Shown here piece after piece: positions 9,046 to 17,388 of a stretch of DNA of 64,000 bases; positions within the stretch are counted from its first letter, which is position 1, and each line of letters starts with the position of its first letter. Below the pieces are notes generated by a model. It searched no databases, was not told the origin of the DNA, and saw nothing but the letters and a program-made list of their open reading frames with translations. A program made the position numbers and the translations under genes. The stretch is taken from contig MGPB01000024.1 of assembly GCA_001795455.1 (NCBI GenBank), positions 72,015 to 136,014 on the forward strand, read 5' to 3'. Source of the DNA: Curvibacter sp. GWA2_63_95 (GTDB taxonomy: Bacteria; Pseudomonadota; Gammaproteobacteria; Burkholderiales; Burkholderiaceae_C).

Positions 9046-9411
9046 TCAGATGCGGCCCACGATGGTGGTGAGTTGCAGCACGGGGGTGTCTTCGACCGAC
9101 AGGCGGGCTTCGACGCGACGGAAGTTGGGATTGGGGGTGGGCTGCACCAGCAGGCGCAGCTGCAGCACACGGCCCGCTTGCGCGCAGGGGTGGGTACTGT
9201 CCCCCACATCGGGCAGCCGCTGGCTCAGCCGGACCTGGGCCAGGGCATTTTCAGCGCACAGCTGGGCCAATACCCGGTCGGTTTGGCGCTGGGCGTTGCG
9301 TGTGAGGGCACCCGTCGCCTGCAGGCCCGCCAGCAGGGTGGTGGCCACAATGGCCAAAGCCACCAGCACTTCGATCAGGGTAAAACCCTGTGGGTACGTG
9401 CGGCGTGTCAT
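9046..9411 (-). CDS. gspI: Type II secretion system minor pseudopilin GspI
   Basis: 121-residue minor pseudopilin. MTRRTYPQGFTLIEVLVALA carries the prepilin peptidase site and Glu +5, and the LCAENALAQVRLSQRLP segment is the usual GspI continuation. The ATG at 9411 overlaps the gspH stop (ATGA), so the longer in-frame reading from 9579 is rejected. It forms the tip complex with GspJ and GspK. Confidence 0.92.
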   Translation of the reverse strand: MTRRTYPQGFTLIEVLVALAIVATTLLAGLQATGALTRNAQRQTDRVLAQLCAENALAQVRLSQRLPDVGDSTHPCAQAGRVLQLRLLVQPTPNPNFRRVEARLSVEDTPVLQLTTIVGRI

Positions 9412-9857
9412 GGTTCGGTGTTGTGCACGGTGAATGGCCGCAGGCCATCCGTGCTGACCCACAGGCTGCGTTCGGGGGCATTTTGCTGCCACAGGCGGAT
9501 CTGTTGCGGACCAATGACCGGCTCGGGCCCCAGCACCACGGGGCTGGCGCTGTAGGCTGCGGTTTCGGGATAGTCCCACGCCGTGGGCAATGCGGCGGCG
9601 GTCGGCAGGCCTTCAAAGACAAAGCCGGGCGCCGCACTGCGCCAGCGTACCGGCACCCCACGGCTGCGCGACTGCGCACGTGCACCCTCCAGCAGGGCCG
9701 CCAGTCGCTGGGCTTCACGGTCCAGGCGGGACTGACCGGCATCCCGCAGGGCAAACGCCACCCCGGCGGACGCCATGCCGACGATGGCCACCACCAGCAG
9801 CAGTTCCAGCAGGGTAAAGCCTTGGGGGCGCCGGTGCCAGGGGGAGTGCGGCGTCAC
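9408..9857 (-). CDS. gspH: Type II secretion system minor pseudopilin GspH
   Basis: 149-residue minor pseudopilin with RRPQGFTLLELLLVVAIVGM (prepilin cleavage after QG, Glu +5) and a C-terminal beta-rich domain. The family links the tip complex to the major GspG pseudopilus. Start lies 3 bp after gspG and its stop overlaps gspI, consistent with a tightly packed operon. Confidence 0.92.
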   Translation of the reverse strand: MTPHSPWHRRPQGFTLLELLLVVAIVGMASAGVAFALRDAGQSRLDREAQRLAALLEGARAQSRSRGVPVRWRSAAPGFVFEGLPTAAALPTAWDYPETAAYSASPVVLGPEPVIGPQQIRLWQQNAPERSLWVSTDGLRPFTVHNTEP

Positions 9858-9860
9858 GAG

Positions 9861-10292
9861 TTACCAGTTGCCAATGTCAGCATTCTTGCCTTCCCCCCCC
9901 GATTGGCCGTCGGCGCCAAAGCTCAGCACGTCCACTTCACCATGCAAGCCGGGGTTCATATACAAGTAAGCGCGGCCCCAGGGGTCATTGGGCAGCTTGT
10001 CTACATAGGGTCTCCAGTTGGCCGGTACCACGCCGTTGGTGGGCTTGAGCACCAGGGCCTGCAGGCCCTGCTCCTGGCTGGGGTAGCGCTGGTTGTCGAG
10101 TTTGTACAGTTTGAGCGCTTGGTGCAGGTTGGCAATGTCGGTTTTGGCGGCAGACACGCGGGCGTCATCGGCCCGGTCCAGCACATTGGGCACGATCAGT
10201 GCGGCCAGAACCCCGATGATGACGAGCACCACCATCAGTTCGATGAGGGTGAAGCCGCGTGGCTTGGGATGGGGGCGGGTGGTGGTGGACAT
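9861..10292 (-). CDS. gspG: Type II secretion system major pseudopilin GspG
   Basis: 143-residue major pseudopilin. RGFTLIELMVVLVIIGVLAA is the class III signal and the assembly helix; DNQRYPSQEQGLQALV, NGVVPANWRPYVDKLPNDPW and the C-terminal SFGADGQSGGEG are the diagnostic GspG blocks, including the calcium-binding C-terminal loop. It is the first gene of the minus-strand gsp operon; gspC starts 44 bp away in the opposite direction, so the short region between them probably holds both promoters. Confidence 0.96.
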   Translation of the reverse strand: MSTTTRPHPKPRGFTLIELMVVLVIIGVLAALIVPNVLDRADDARVSAAKTDIANLHQALKLYKLDNQRYPSQEQGLQALVLKPTNGVVPANWRPYVDKLPNDPWGRAYLYMNPGLHGEVDVLSFGADGQSGGEGKNADIGNW

Positions 10293-10336
10293 GGTGGGTA
10301 CTTCGCTAAGGCGTGACAGGGCCGGGCAGTGTGTAC

Positions 10337-10804
10337 ATGATAATGCGCAGCATGGTTTCTTCCACTACTTCACGATGGGCCCCCAGGCTGGCCGCTTCGC
10401 TGTTGGCGGGGTTGGCGGCCGCTGGTGTGGTCTATTGGGCACTCAAGGTGCCGGTGTCCGGCACGGGCAGCGCGGTTGCAGCAGTGCAGGTCCCCGTGCT
10501 GGCGCCTGACACCGGGCTCGTGGCGCGTGCGCTGGGGGGCTCGGCGGCGCCGGCCGACTTGCCGTCTGCTGTGGCAGCGCCTGTCGCCGCGTCGGCCCGT
10601 TTTGCGCTGGTGGGGGTGGTGGATCAGGCGGGTAGCGGCGTTGCCCTTATTGGGCTGGACGGCAAACCCGCCAAACCGGTGGCCGTGGGCGCCAGCGTCG
10701 GAGAGGGCTGGGTTTTGCGCCACGTGCAAGGCCGCAGCGCCACGCTGGAACGCGAGGGGGATGCGCCCCTGCGGCTGGAGCTTCCACCCAAGATTAAGGG
10801 TTAA
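10337..10804 (+). CDS. gspC: Type II secretion system protein GspC, short form
   Basis: About 155 residues. A short cytoplasmic start and one membrane helix (LAASLLAGLAAAGVVYWAL) are followed by an Ala-rich linker and the homology-region domain (FALVGVVDQAGSGVALIGLD through APLRLELPP). GspC links the inner membrane platform to the GspD secretin. There is no PDZ or coiled-coil domain after the homology region, unlike the enterobacterial protein. Several in-frame starts exist (10313, 10337, 10343, 10352) without a clear ribosome-binding site, so the start is uncertain. It is divergent from gspG. Confidence 0.82.
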   Translation: MIMRSMVSSTTSRWAPRLAASLLAGLAAAGVVYWALKVPVSGTGSAVAAVQVPVLAPDTGLVARALGGSAAPADLPSAVAAPVAASARFALVGVVDQAGSGVALIGLDGKPAKPVAVGASVGEGWVLRHVQGRSATLEREGDAPLRLELPPKIKG

Positions 10805-10805
10805 A

Positions 10806-10856
10806 ATGGCCTCTAGCCAGCGTGGATATTGCGCAAGCAGCTATTATTTTTGTAGC
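10806..10856 (+). repeat. Dispersed ~50 bp repeat, copy 2 (gspC/ilvA convergent gap)
   Basis: ATGGCCTCTAGCC, GGATATTGCGC and AAGCAGCTATTATTTTTG are present, ending GTAGC. The element fills the gap between the convergent gspC and ilvA ends, and on the minus strand it supplies the last ilvA codons and its TAA stop. Confidence 0.85.
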
Positions 10857-12472
10857 TGAAGAAACATCCGATAGACCGGATTTTGTGTTTCTTCGACATA
10901 GGGGTAACCCAGAGTTTCCAGGAATTGCGCGAAGGCTAGGTCATCCGCTTGCGGGACCTGCAAGCCCACCAAAATGCGGCCGTAGTCCGCGCCTTGGTTG
11001 CGGTAGTGGAACAGGCTGATGTTCCAACCCGGGCGCATCAGACTCAGGAACTTCATCAACGCGCCCGGCCGCTCCGGGAACACGAAGCGCAGCAGGCGCT
11101 CGTCCTGCGCCAGGCTGGAGATGCCCCCCACCATATGGCGGATGTGCTCTTTGGCCAGCTCATCGTGGGTCAGGTCCAAGGTTTTAAAACCGTTTTTTTC
11201 GAAGTTCTTGGCCACCTTGGCCGACTCGCCTTTGCCCTGGGTACTCAGGCCCACAAACACATGTGCCTGGGCTGCGTCGCTGATGCGGTAGTTGAACTCG
11301 GTCACATTGCGCGTGCCGCCGGGCAGTTCGCCAATCAGCTCACAAAAGCGCTTGAAGCTGCCGCGCTCCTCGGGGATGGTTACGGCAAACAGCGCCTCGC
11401 GCTCTTCTCCCACCTCCGCCCGCTCGGCCACAAAGCGCAGGCGGTCGAAGTTCATATTGGCGCCGCACAGGATGGCGGCGTAGGTCTCTCCCTTGGTTTT
11501 GTGCGTGGCCACGTACTGTTTGATGGCGGCTACGGCCAGCGCACCGGCTGGCTCCACGATAGAGCGGGTGTCCACAAAGATGTCTTTGATGGCCGCGCAC
11601 ACCGCGTCGGTGTCCACCGTCACATAGTCGTCTACCAGATTGCTGGCAATGCGAAAGGTCTCCTCACCGACCAACTTCACGGCCGTGCCGTCGGAAAACA
11701 GGCCCACGTCCGGCAGCGTCACACGCTGCTTGGCGCCCACGGACTGGATCATGGCGTTGGAGTCATTCATCTGTACGCCGATGACTTTGACGCCCGGCGC
11801 CACCGCCTTGATGTAGTTGGCCACACCCGAGATCAGGCCGCCGCCGCCAATGGCTACAAACACGGCATCCAGGCCGGGGCCGGTTTTGCTGCCGGTTCTG
11901 TGGCCAGACTTGGCCGCCTTGTCCGCGCCCAGGGTCTGTACCTGGCGCAGGATCTCCATGGCCACAGTGCCCTGGCCCGCAATCACGTCCGGGTCATCAA
12001 ACGGGTGCACAAAGGTCAGCCCTTCTTTTTTCTGCAGGGTCACGGCATGGCCGTAAGCGTCCGAGTAGCTCTCGCCAAACAGCACCACCTCGCCACCAAA
12101 ACCGCGCACTGCGTCCACCTTGAGCTGGGGCGTGGTGGTCGGCATCACGATCACCGCACGCACGCCCATGCGACTGGCCGATAGGGCCACGCCCTGCGCG
12201 TGATTGCCGGCAGACGCACAGATCACGCCCTTGGCGATCTGCTCGGGCGGCATTTGTGCCATCTTGTTGTAGGCGCCGCGCAGCTTGAAGCTGCGCACCG
12301 GTTGCTGGTCTTCGCGCTTGAAAAGCACAGTGTTGTGCAAGCGGCGGCTCAGGGCGCGGGCGGGCTCCAGGGCGGTCTCGCTGGCCACGTCGTAGACGCG
12401 GGCTGTCAGAATTTTCTTGAGGTAATCCGCCGGGGTGAGGTGGGGGACAGGGGGCTGTTGGGGGGAACTCAC
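10844..12472 (-). CDS. ilvA: Threonine ammonia-lyase (biosynthetic)
   Basis: 542 residues. PLP-dependent deamination of threonine to 2-oxobutanoate, the first step of isoleucine synthesis. The catalytic domain has the PLP lysine motif RSFKLRGAYNKM (about residue 60), SAGNHAQGVA, and the glycine loop VAIGGGGLISG; two ACT-like regulatory domains occupy the last third, so isoleucine feedback is expected. A roughly 20-residue Lys/Gly-rich insertion (about residues 178-198, ADKAAKSGHRTGSKTGPG) precedes LDAVFV and is absent from the E. coli enzyme as I recall it. The final residues MFLQLQK run into a dispersed repeat. Confidence 0.95.
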   Translation of the reverse strand: MSSPQQPPVPHLTPADYLKKILTARVYDVASETALEPARALSRRLHNTVLFKREDQQPVRSFKLRGAYNKMAQMPPEQIAKGVICASAGNHAQGVALSASRMGVRAVIVMPTTTPQLKVDAVRGFGGEVVLFGESYSDAYGHAVTLQKKEGLTFVHPFDDPDVIAGQGTVAMEILRQVQTLGADKAAKSGHRTGSKTGPGLDAVFVAIGGGGLISGVANYIKAVAPGVKVIGVQMNDSNAMIQSVGAKQRVTLPDVGLFSDGTAVKLVGEETFRIASNLVDDYVTVDTDAVCAAIKDIFVDTRSIVEPAGALAVAAIKQYVATHKTKGETYAAILCGANMNFDRLRFVAERAEVGEEREALFAVTIPEERGSFKRFCELIGELPGGTRNVTEFNYRISDAAQAHVFVGLSTQGKGESAKVAKNFEKNGFKTLDLTHDELAKEHIRHMVGGISSLAQDERLLRFVFPERPGALMKFLSLMRPGWNISLFHYRNQGADYGRILVGLQVPQADDLAFAQFLETLGYPYVEETQNPVYRMFLQLQK

Positions 12473-12513
12473 GGGGCTACACTCCAGTACGACGAGGTAA
12501 AACGCAATCGGCT

Positions 12514-12572
12514 AGCTCCGCGCGGAGCTGTTTGGCGTATTGTAGCGAACTGTTTTTGGCCCCGCGCGGGGC
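12514..12572. promoter_or_regulatory. Two perfect palindromes between ilvA and the OsmC-like gene
   Basis: A 16 bp palindrome AGCTCCGCGCGGAGCT (12514-12529) and a 14 bp palindrome GCCCCGCGCGGGGC (12559-12572) lie in the 122 bp divergent gap. They could be operators or RNA hairpins in the OsmC-gene leader; nothing in the sequence decides between these. Confidence 0.45.
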
Positions 12573-12594
12573 AATTTGTTAAAGGAATACGACG

Positions 12595-13044
12595 ATGGAA
12601 TGCACAGTGAGCTGGACCGGCGGTTTGAATACCCGCTCCGGCATGGGTTTTGTGGCGGAAACCGGCAGCGGCCACACCTTGATGATGGATGGTGCGCCTG
12701 ACGCGGCGAAACCCGAAAACGGTGGCCAGAATTTGGCGCCCCGCCCGCTGGAAATCGTGCTGGCTGGCACCGGTGGCTGCACAGCCTATGACGTGGTGCT
12801 GATTTTGAAGCGTGGCCGCCACGATGTGCAGGGCTGCACCGTCAAGCTCACTGCCGAACGCGCCGAGGTGGACCCCAAAGTGTTCACCAAGATCCATATG
12901 CAGTTCACCGTGACCGGCAAAGGCATCCCCGCCAGTGCCGTGGAACGTGCCATTGCCATGAGCCACGAAAAATACTGCTCGGCCAGCATCATGCTGGGCA
13001 AAACGGCCGAAATCACGACCGGGTTTGACTTGGTCGAGGCCTAA
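12595..13044 (+). CDS. OsmC family protein (YhfA-like)
   Basis: 149-residue OsmC/Ohr-fold protein. The two family cysteines are present, in GGCTAYDV (near residue 61) and EKYCSAS (near residue 128), which in Ohr/OsmC form the thiol peroxidase centre. The RPLEIVLAGTGGCTAYDVV and HEKYCSASIMLGKTAEI blocks fit the YhfA-like subgroup better than true Ohr. An AAAGGA ribosome-binding site precedes the ATG. It is divergent from ilvA and convergent with coq7. Peroxide substrate is unknown. Confidence 0.88.
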   Translation: MECTVSWTGGLNTRSGMGFVAETGSGHTLMMDGAPDAAKPENGGQNLAPRPLEIVLAGTGGCTAYDVVLILKRGRHDVQGCTVKLTAERAEVDPKVFTKIHMQFTVTGKGIPASAVERAIAMSHEKYCSASIMLGKTAEITTGFDLVEA

Positions 13045-13050
13045 TTAGCC

Positions 13051-13668
13051 CTAGATCCGCTCTGCCACGGTGGTCATCACCTTGGCGGCGGCGCGCATGA
13101 GTGCTTTGACGGGTTGTGGCAAGTCCACACCGCCTGCCGCCTGTGCCTCGTTGGCATGGCGAAGCTCGTCATCGTGCATCTGCGCCACGATCGCGCGCGA
13201 GGCGTGGTCGCTCTCTGGCAGCAGCTCCAGGTGGCTTTGTAGGTGAGCGCCTACCTGTGTTTCGGTTTCCACCACAAAACCCAGGCTGATGGCATCGCCC
13301 ATGCGGCCCGCCAGCAGCCCCAAACCGAAGGCGCCCGCGTACCACAAGGGGTTCAGCAGCGAGGGCCGCGATCCCAGTTCCTGCAGGCGCTGGGCCGTCC
13401 ACGCCAAGTGGTCGGTTTCTTCAATGCAGGCCTGGGTGAAGTGTTTGCGCAGGGTCAGGTTGGGGGTGGCCAGGGCTTGCGCCGTGTAGAGCGCCTGGGC
13501 GCACACCTCGCCCACATGGTTCACCCGCATCAGGCCTGCCGCATTGCGTTTTTCCGCATCCGTCAGTTGCGTTGCCTGCTCGGCCACGGTGGGGCAGGGT
13601 TTGGCTGCGTGGGGTTGGGCAAACAGGGTGCGCAACGCAGTGTCTGCCGCCGTGAAAATTGCGTCCAT
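13051..13668 (-). CDS. coq7: Demethoxyubiquinone monooxygenase Coq7
   Basis: 205-residue diiron hydroxylase for the 5-demethoxyubiquinone to demethylubiquinone step of ubiquinone synthesis, membrane-associated. The ferritin-like ligands are visible: Glu in [12 protein letters not shown], the EETDH pair in [11 protein letters not shown], Glu in [16 protein letters not shown], and the E..H pair in MHDDELRHA. Length is normal for the bacterial family. It stands alone and ends 6 bp from the convergent OsmC-like gene. Confidence 0.95.
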   Translation of the reverse strand: MDAIFTAADTALRTLFAQPHAAKPCPTVAEQATQLTDAEKRNAAGLMRVNHVGEVCAQALYTAQALATPNLTLRKHFTQACIEETDHLAWTAQRLQELGSRPSLLNPLWYAGAFGLGLLAGRMGDAISLGFVVETETQVGAHLQSHLELLPESDHASRAIVAQMHDDELRHANEAQAAGGVDLPQPVKALMRAAAKVMTTVAERI

Positions 13669-13910
13669 AGAGAGTCTTTCCAGTATGGCCAGAGTCTACC
13701 GGGGCTGACGTTAAGGTGAGCTTGATAGCAGTCAAACAAATTGTTGCAACCCAACAACGGTAACCCGTAAGAACCCTAATCTTTTGCCTGTTTTCTTTGC
13801 CAAACGTCCCCCCGTCTGGTGCAATACATCCAACTTCCTGAATAGGAGGTTGGCCCGGAGTTCCGAACAATCGGTCCGGAGCTCTATGTTTAACCTTGGA
13901 GTATTTCTAC

Positions 13911-14912
13911 ATGAAAAAGACTTTGATCGCTTTGGCCGTTTTGGCTGCTTCCGGCGCTTCTTTCGCACAAGTCACCATCACTGGTGCAGTTGCTTCTGGT
14001 TACCGCGCATCCACCGCAGTGTCTACCACAGCGGGTGTTAGCACTTCTTCTGACAGCTCCGGTTTGGGCGTGGACACTGCTGAACTGTTCTTCAAGGCTT
14101 CCGAAGACCTGGGCGGCGGCTTGAAGGCTGACGCTGTGTTGAGCTTCGACACTGTGACACGCGCTGGCGTTGCTGGTGGCGACACTTCTTTGACTTTGTC
14201 CAACGCTTCTTGGGGCGCTTTGGCTCTGAAGTCTGTCAAGGGCGCTGACTACCTGTCCGGTGGTATCGCTAACGTGGGCGGTGTTGGTTTTGACGGCAAA
14301 GTCTTTTCTGGCAAGTCTTACTCTGACAGCATCAGCTACACATCGCCTTCGTTCAGCGGTTTTACAGTGGGTCTGTCCCACGCTGAAAACAGCGTGAACT
14401 CTGTTACCACTGGCCAAGGCCTGGGTGTTGGTGCTGCTGGTACTCCTACCGGTCGCGATTCTCAGCGTAGCTCTGGTGTTTCCGCTGCTTACGCTGCCGG
14501 CCCATTGGCTGCTAACTTGGGTTACACCACTTACGACCAAAAGGGCACTGAAGTTCTGGATCCCACCAACAGCGATAGCAAATGGTATGCATCCGCTGCC
14601 TATGACTTCGGCTCGTTCAAGCTCGGCGCTGGCGTAGAAGCCCGCAAGCTGGTTAAGGGTACGCGTAATGACGCTTTGATCGGTGGCGCATTGCCTTTGG
14701 GCGCTCTGACACTGAACGCTACATTTGCTAGCCGTCAATTCAACGACGTCAATGCCGCGACTGACGGTACCAAGACCGGTTACGGCCTTGGCGCTTCTTA
14801 CGCTCTGAGCAAGCGTACCAGCTTGATCGCTAACTACCGTAACTGGACCAACACTGTTGGTGACAATGCCAAGGCTACAGAAACCAACCTGTTGGTTGCT
14901 CACTCCTTCTAA
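13911..14912 (+). CDS. Outer membrane porin (Gram-negative porin family), copy 1
   Basis: 333-residue trimeric-type general porin. MKKTLIALAVLAASGASFAQ is a Sec signal peptide; the mature protein starts VTITG and ends in a C-terminal Phe (LLVAHSF), the Bam recognition signal. Transmembrane beta strands alternate through the chain, as in the Comamonadaceae/Bordetella porins. Codon use is shifted toward GCT, TCT and GGT relative to the GC-ending codons of neighbouring genes, consistent with very high expression. A strong terminator follows. It is a paralogue of the next gene. Confidence 0.92.
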   Translation: MKKTLIALAVLAASGASFAQVTITGAVASGYRASTAVSTTAGVSTSSDSSGLGVDTAELFFKASEDLGGGLKADAVLSFDTVTRAGVAGGDTSLTLSNASWGALALKSVKGADYLSGGIANVGGVGFDGKVFSGKSYSDSISYTSPSFSGFTVGLSHAENSVNSVTTGQGLGVGAAGTPTGRDSQRSSGVSAAYAAGPLAANLGYTTYDQKGTEVLDPTNSDSKWYASAAYDFGSFKLGAGVEARKLVKGTRNDALIGGALPLGALTLNATFASRQFNDVNAATDGTKTGYGLGASYALSKRTSLIANYRNWTNTVGDNAKATETNLLVAHSF

Positions 14913-14950
14913 TTTCTTGCTGGCGTAAGCCAGCTTGAGAGTTAGAAAAT

Positions 14951-14986
14951 AAAAAACCCGCTGCAGAAATGCAGCGGGTTTTTTTC
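14951..14986 (+). terminator. Rho-independent terminator of porin 1
   Basis: A 15 bp perfect stem (AAAAAACCCGCTGCA / TGCAGCGGGTTTTTT) with a GAAA loop, continuing into a T-run. The remaining part of the 301 bp gap between the porins (to 15213) contains no gene that I can see. Confidence 0.92.
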
Positions 14987-15124
14987 TTAAACGGGCATAT
15001 TCCGTAATGTGGGAAAAACTAACTCATTGGTGCTAATACAACAAAACTCACTTTTTGGCACGGTCGTCTACTTTTTGTCCTCTTGATTACATGACGCGAA
15101 TGTGAATTTTTGTTTCAATACAAG

Positions 15125-15146
15125 CTACTTCTGAATTAAGAAGTAG
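15125..15146. promoter_or_regulatory. 22 bp inverted repeat upstream of porin 2
   Basis: CTACTTCT and AGAAGTAG flank a GAATTA spacer, a perfect 8+8 bp dyad about 68 bp before the porin 2 start. It may be a regulator binding site or a leader hairpin. No equivalent was seen before porin 1. Confidence 0.5.
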
Positions 15147-15213
15147 GAGTTGCAAGTTAGGTTTTTCAAATTTTGACTTGCTCACCATCTAACTCAAATT
15201 GAAGAGACAACAC

Positions 15214-16365
15214 ATGAAAAAATCTTTGATCGCATTGGCAGTTTTGGCTGCCTCTGGCGCCTCCTTCGCGCAAGTCACTATCACTGGCCAGGTGATTGCT
15301 GGATACAAGCAATCTAGTGTTTCTGGTGAAGCCGGTTCAGGTAACGAGGCAACTAAAAACAAGTTGCTGGCAGGCGTCGCAGATAGTTTTGTGGGTGGCA
15401 GCGGCGGTAACGCGACAGGTGACTCCTCCGGTCTTGGACTGGATACCTCAACCATCACGTTTGCGGCATCTGAAGACTTGGGGGGCGGTATGAAGATCGC
15501 TGCCTCTATGAATATCGACAAGGTAAACCGTAAAGAAGTTCAAGGGGGTGACACCTCGCTGAAACTGACGACTGGCATTGGCCGCTTTACATTGCAAACG
15601 TATCGGCCTGTTGACTATTTGTCCGCTGGTGTTTCTGGTGTGGGCGGCGCTGGTCTGGATGATCGTGTCTTTTCTGCACGCGTAAACCGCGATGCGGTTG
15701 GTTTTGATACCAAGCTGGGCCCAGTTTACGTGGGTGTTGCAATGTTGGAAGCAGGTAAGAGCAAGACAAGCACCACCACCGATGTTGGTTTGGGTGTTGG
15801 CTCTGCCGGGGCTGCTGGCACTACCGGCCAGCGTATCAATTCCTACTCTGTCACCTATGTTGGTGGACCGTTGATCGCCAACCTGAACTATTTGACCTAC
15901 GACAGCATTGGTACTACAGATGCTGGTTACAAAGACGTGATCCGTACATCGGCCTCCTATGACCTTGGTGTTGTCAAGTTGGGCGGAGGTTACTCTGTCA
16001 CTACGACTGCAGCGGGTGGTACCGTGAAAGACGCCTTGGTAGCTGCATCGGTTCCTGCAGGCAGCTGGACGTTTGGTGCGAATTACGGCATGGGCACTGT
16101 GGAAGGTACAACGATCGCCCGTAGCGCGGCGGGCCAAGCTTTGATCGCTAACGGAACTGCGCCAGCGGCGGTGTCGGCAACCCTCAACGCTTTGGGCATC
16201 AATGCAGACTCCTTGAACGGTACACGTTCTGGTTACAGCCTGACCGCCGGTTACGCTTTGAGCAAGCGCACCAGCGTGACTGCGTCTTACGTGAACTGGC
16301 TGTCCAGCCCGTTTGCTGCAACACGTAGCACAGAAGCGACCCTGTTCCTGTCGCACTCTTTCTAA
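15214..16365 (+). CDS. Outer membrane porin (Gram-negative porin family), copy 2
   Basis: 383-residue porin with nearly the same signal peptide as copy 1 (MKKSLIALAVLAASGASFAQ) and the same VTITG mature start, DSSGLG block, SEDLGGG strand and C-terminal SHSF. It is about 50 residues longer than copy 1, mainly from extra external loop sequence (near residues 30-60 and 290-330). The start at 15214 follows GAAGAGAC. Codon use is less extreme than in copy 1, suggesting lower expression. Likely a tandem duplication followed by divergence of the loops. Confidence 0.92.
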   Translation: MKKSLIALAVLAASGASFAQVTITGQVIAGYKQSSVSGEAGSGNEATKNKLLAGVADSFVGGSGGNATGDSSGLGLDTSTITFAASEDLGGGMKIAASMNIDKVNRKEVQGGDTSLKLTTGIGRFTLQTYRPVDYLSAGVSGVGGAGLDDRVFSARVNRDAVGFDTKLGPVYVGVAMLEAGKSKTSTTTDVGLGVGSAGAAGTTGQRINSYSVTYVGGPLIANLNYLTYDSIGTTDAGYKDVIRTSASYDLGVVKLGGGYSVTTTAAGGTVKDALVAASVPAGSWTFGANYGMGTVEGTTIARSAAGQALIANGTAPAAVSATLNALGINADSLNGTRSGYSLTAGYALSKRTSVTASYVNWLSSPFAATRSTEATLFLSHSF

Positions 16366-16404
16366 TTTCAATGCTGGCATGACCAGCATCTGAGTCAGAT
16401 AGTG

Positions 16405-16440
16405 AAAAGCCCCGCTGCAGCAATGCAGCGGGGCTTTTTA
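16405..16440. terminator. Terminator between porin 2 and hexR
   Basis: Perfect 15 bp stem AAAAGCCCCGCTGCA / TGCAGCGGGGCTTTT with a GCAA loop, flanked by A and T runs. It can stop both the plus-strand porin and the convergent minus-strand hexR. Confidence 0.9.
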
Positions 16441-16480
16441 TTGGGAGCTTGGTGCTTGGCTTACGGCAAGCGTTTGCCGA

Positions 16481-17329
16481 TCAAGCGTAGCGCTTGTTCC
16501 GCAGGTTGTGTTTCATCTCCCGCAGCAGCGGCTGCAGCGTGCCGCTGCCGATGCGCAGGGCGACGCAGGTGGCGAGGATGTCGATAATCATCAGGTGCAG
16601 CAGGCGCGACACCATGGGGCTGTAGCGGTCGAAGCCTTCGGGGTGGTCGGCGCTCAGGTGGATGTGCCCAGCGCTGGCCAGGGGTGAGCCGCTGGCGGTG
16701 ATGACGATGGTGATAGCGCCATTTTTGCGGGCGATGTCACAGGCGTCCATGAGATCGCGGGTTCGGCCGGAGTTGCTGATCACCACCACGCAGTCTCCGG
16801 GCCCCAGGATGGAGGCGCTCATGACCTGCATATGGCCATCGCTATAGGCCGTTGTGTTGATGCCCAGGCGGAAGAATTTGTGTTGGGCGTCTTGCGCCAC
16901 GATGCCGGAGTTGCCGACACCGAAGAACTGGATTTGGCGGCCCGCACTATAGGCCTCCACCAGGGCCAAGACAGCCTTTTCGATCGCCAGGGTAGAGGCG
17001 TCGTTGCGGTATTTCAGGAAGGCCGCTACGGTGTTGTCAATGACTTTCACCATGACGTCACCGGTCTTGTCATCCGCGTCCACGCTGCGGTGAATAAAGG
17101 GCACGCCCTCGTTCACGGTGCCAGCCAGCTTCAGTTTGAAATCTGACAGGCCGTCATAACCCACGCTGCGGCAAAACCGCACGACGGTGGGCTTGCTCAC
17201 ATGGGCGCGGTCGGCCAGCTCGCTGACGGGCAGTTTGGCAAAGGCGCGGGGGTCGGCCAGGCATAGCTTGCCCACCCGCTGTTCCGCGGGGGCCAAGGAG
17301 GGCAGGGAAGCTTTGATTCGGTCCAGCAT
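16481..17329 (-). CDS. hexR: RpiR-family transcriptional regulator HexR
   Basis: 282 residues. N-terminal HTH_6 domain (about 1-77; VSKPTVVRFCRSVGYDGLSD is the recognition segment) and a C-terminal SIS sugar-phosphate domain (GVGNSGIVAQD, VISNSGRTRDLMD). HexR represses zwf and Entner-Doudoroff genes and is released by 2-keto-3-deoxy-6-phosphogluconate in characterised species. Its location directly downstream of zwf on the same strand, 59 bp apart, supports this identity over other RpiR members. Confidence 0.9.
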   Translation of the reverse strand: MLDRIKASLPSLAPAEQRVGKLCLADPRAFAKLPVSELADRAHVSKPTVVRFCRSVGYDGLSDFKLKLAGTVNEGVPFIHRSVDADDKTGDVMVKVIDNTVAAFLKYRNDASTLAIEKAVLALVEAYSAGRQIQFFGVGNSGIVAQDAQHKFFRLGINTTAYSDGHMQVMSASILGPGDCVVVISNSGRTRDLMDACDIARKNGAITIVITASGSPLASAGHIHLSADHPEGFDRYSPMVSRLLHLMIIDILATCVALRIGSGTLQPLLREMKHNLRNKRYA

Positions 17330-17388
17330 GATCGGGTTCCAGGTGAACAGCGCAGCAACCCTGTGGCCGCTGCGCCGTCGTCAGCACA

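Noticed and set aside
8403-9209. Upstream extension of the gspK frame to 587 residues
   Set aside because: The extension is an off-frame reading of gspJ and gspI; the prepilin leader MKHTQRGAAIL fixes the start at 8402.
13720-13760. Repeat half-site TTGATAGCAGTCAAAC near coq7
   Set aside because: Only the TGATAGC portion matches; the remaining 40 bp of the element cannot be recognised.
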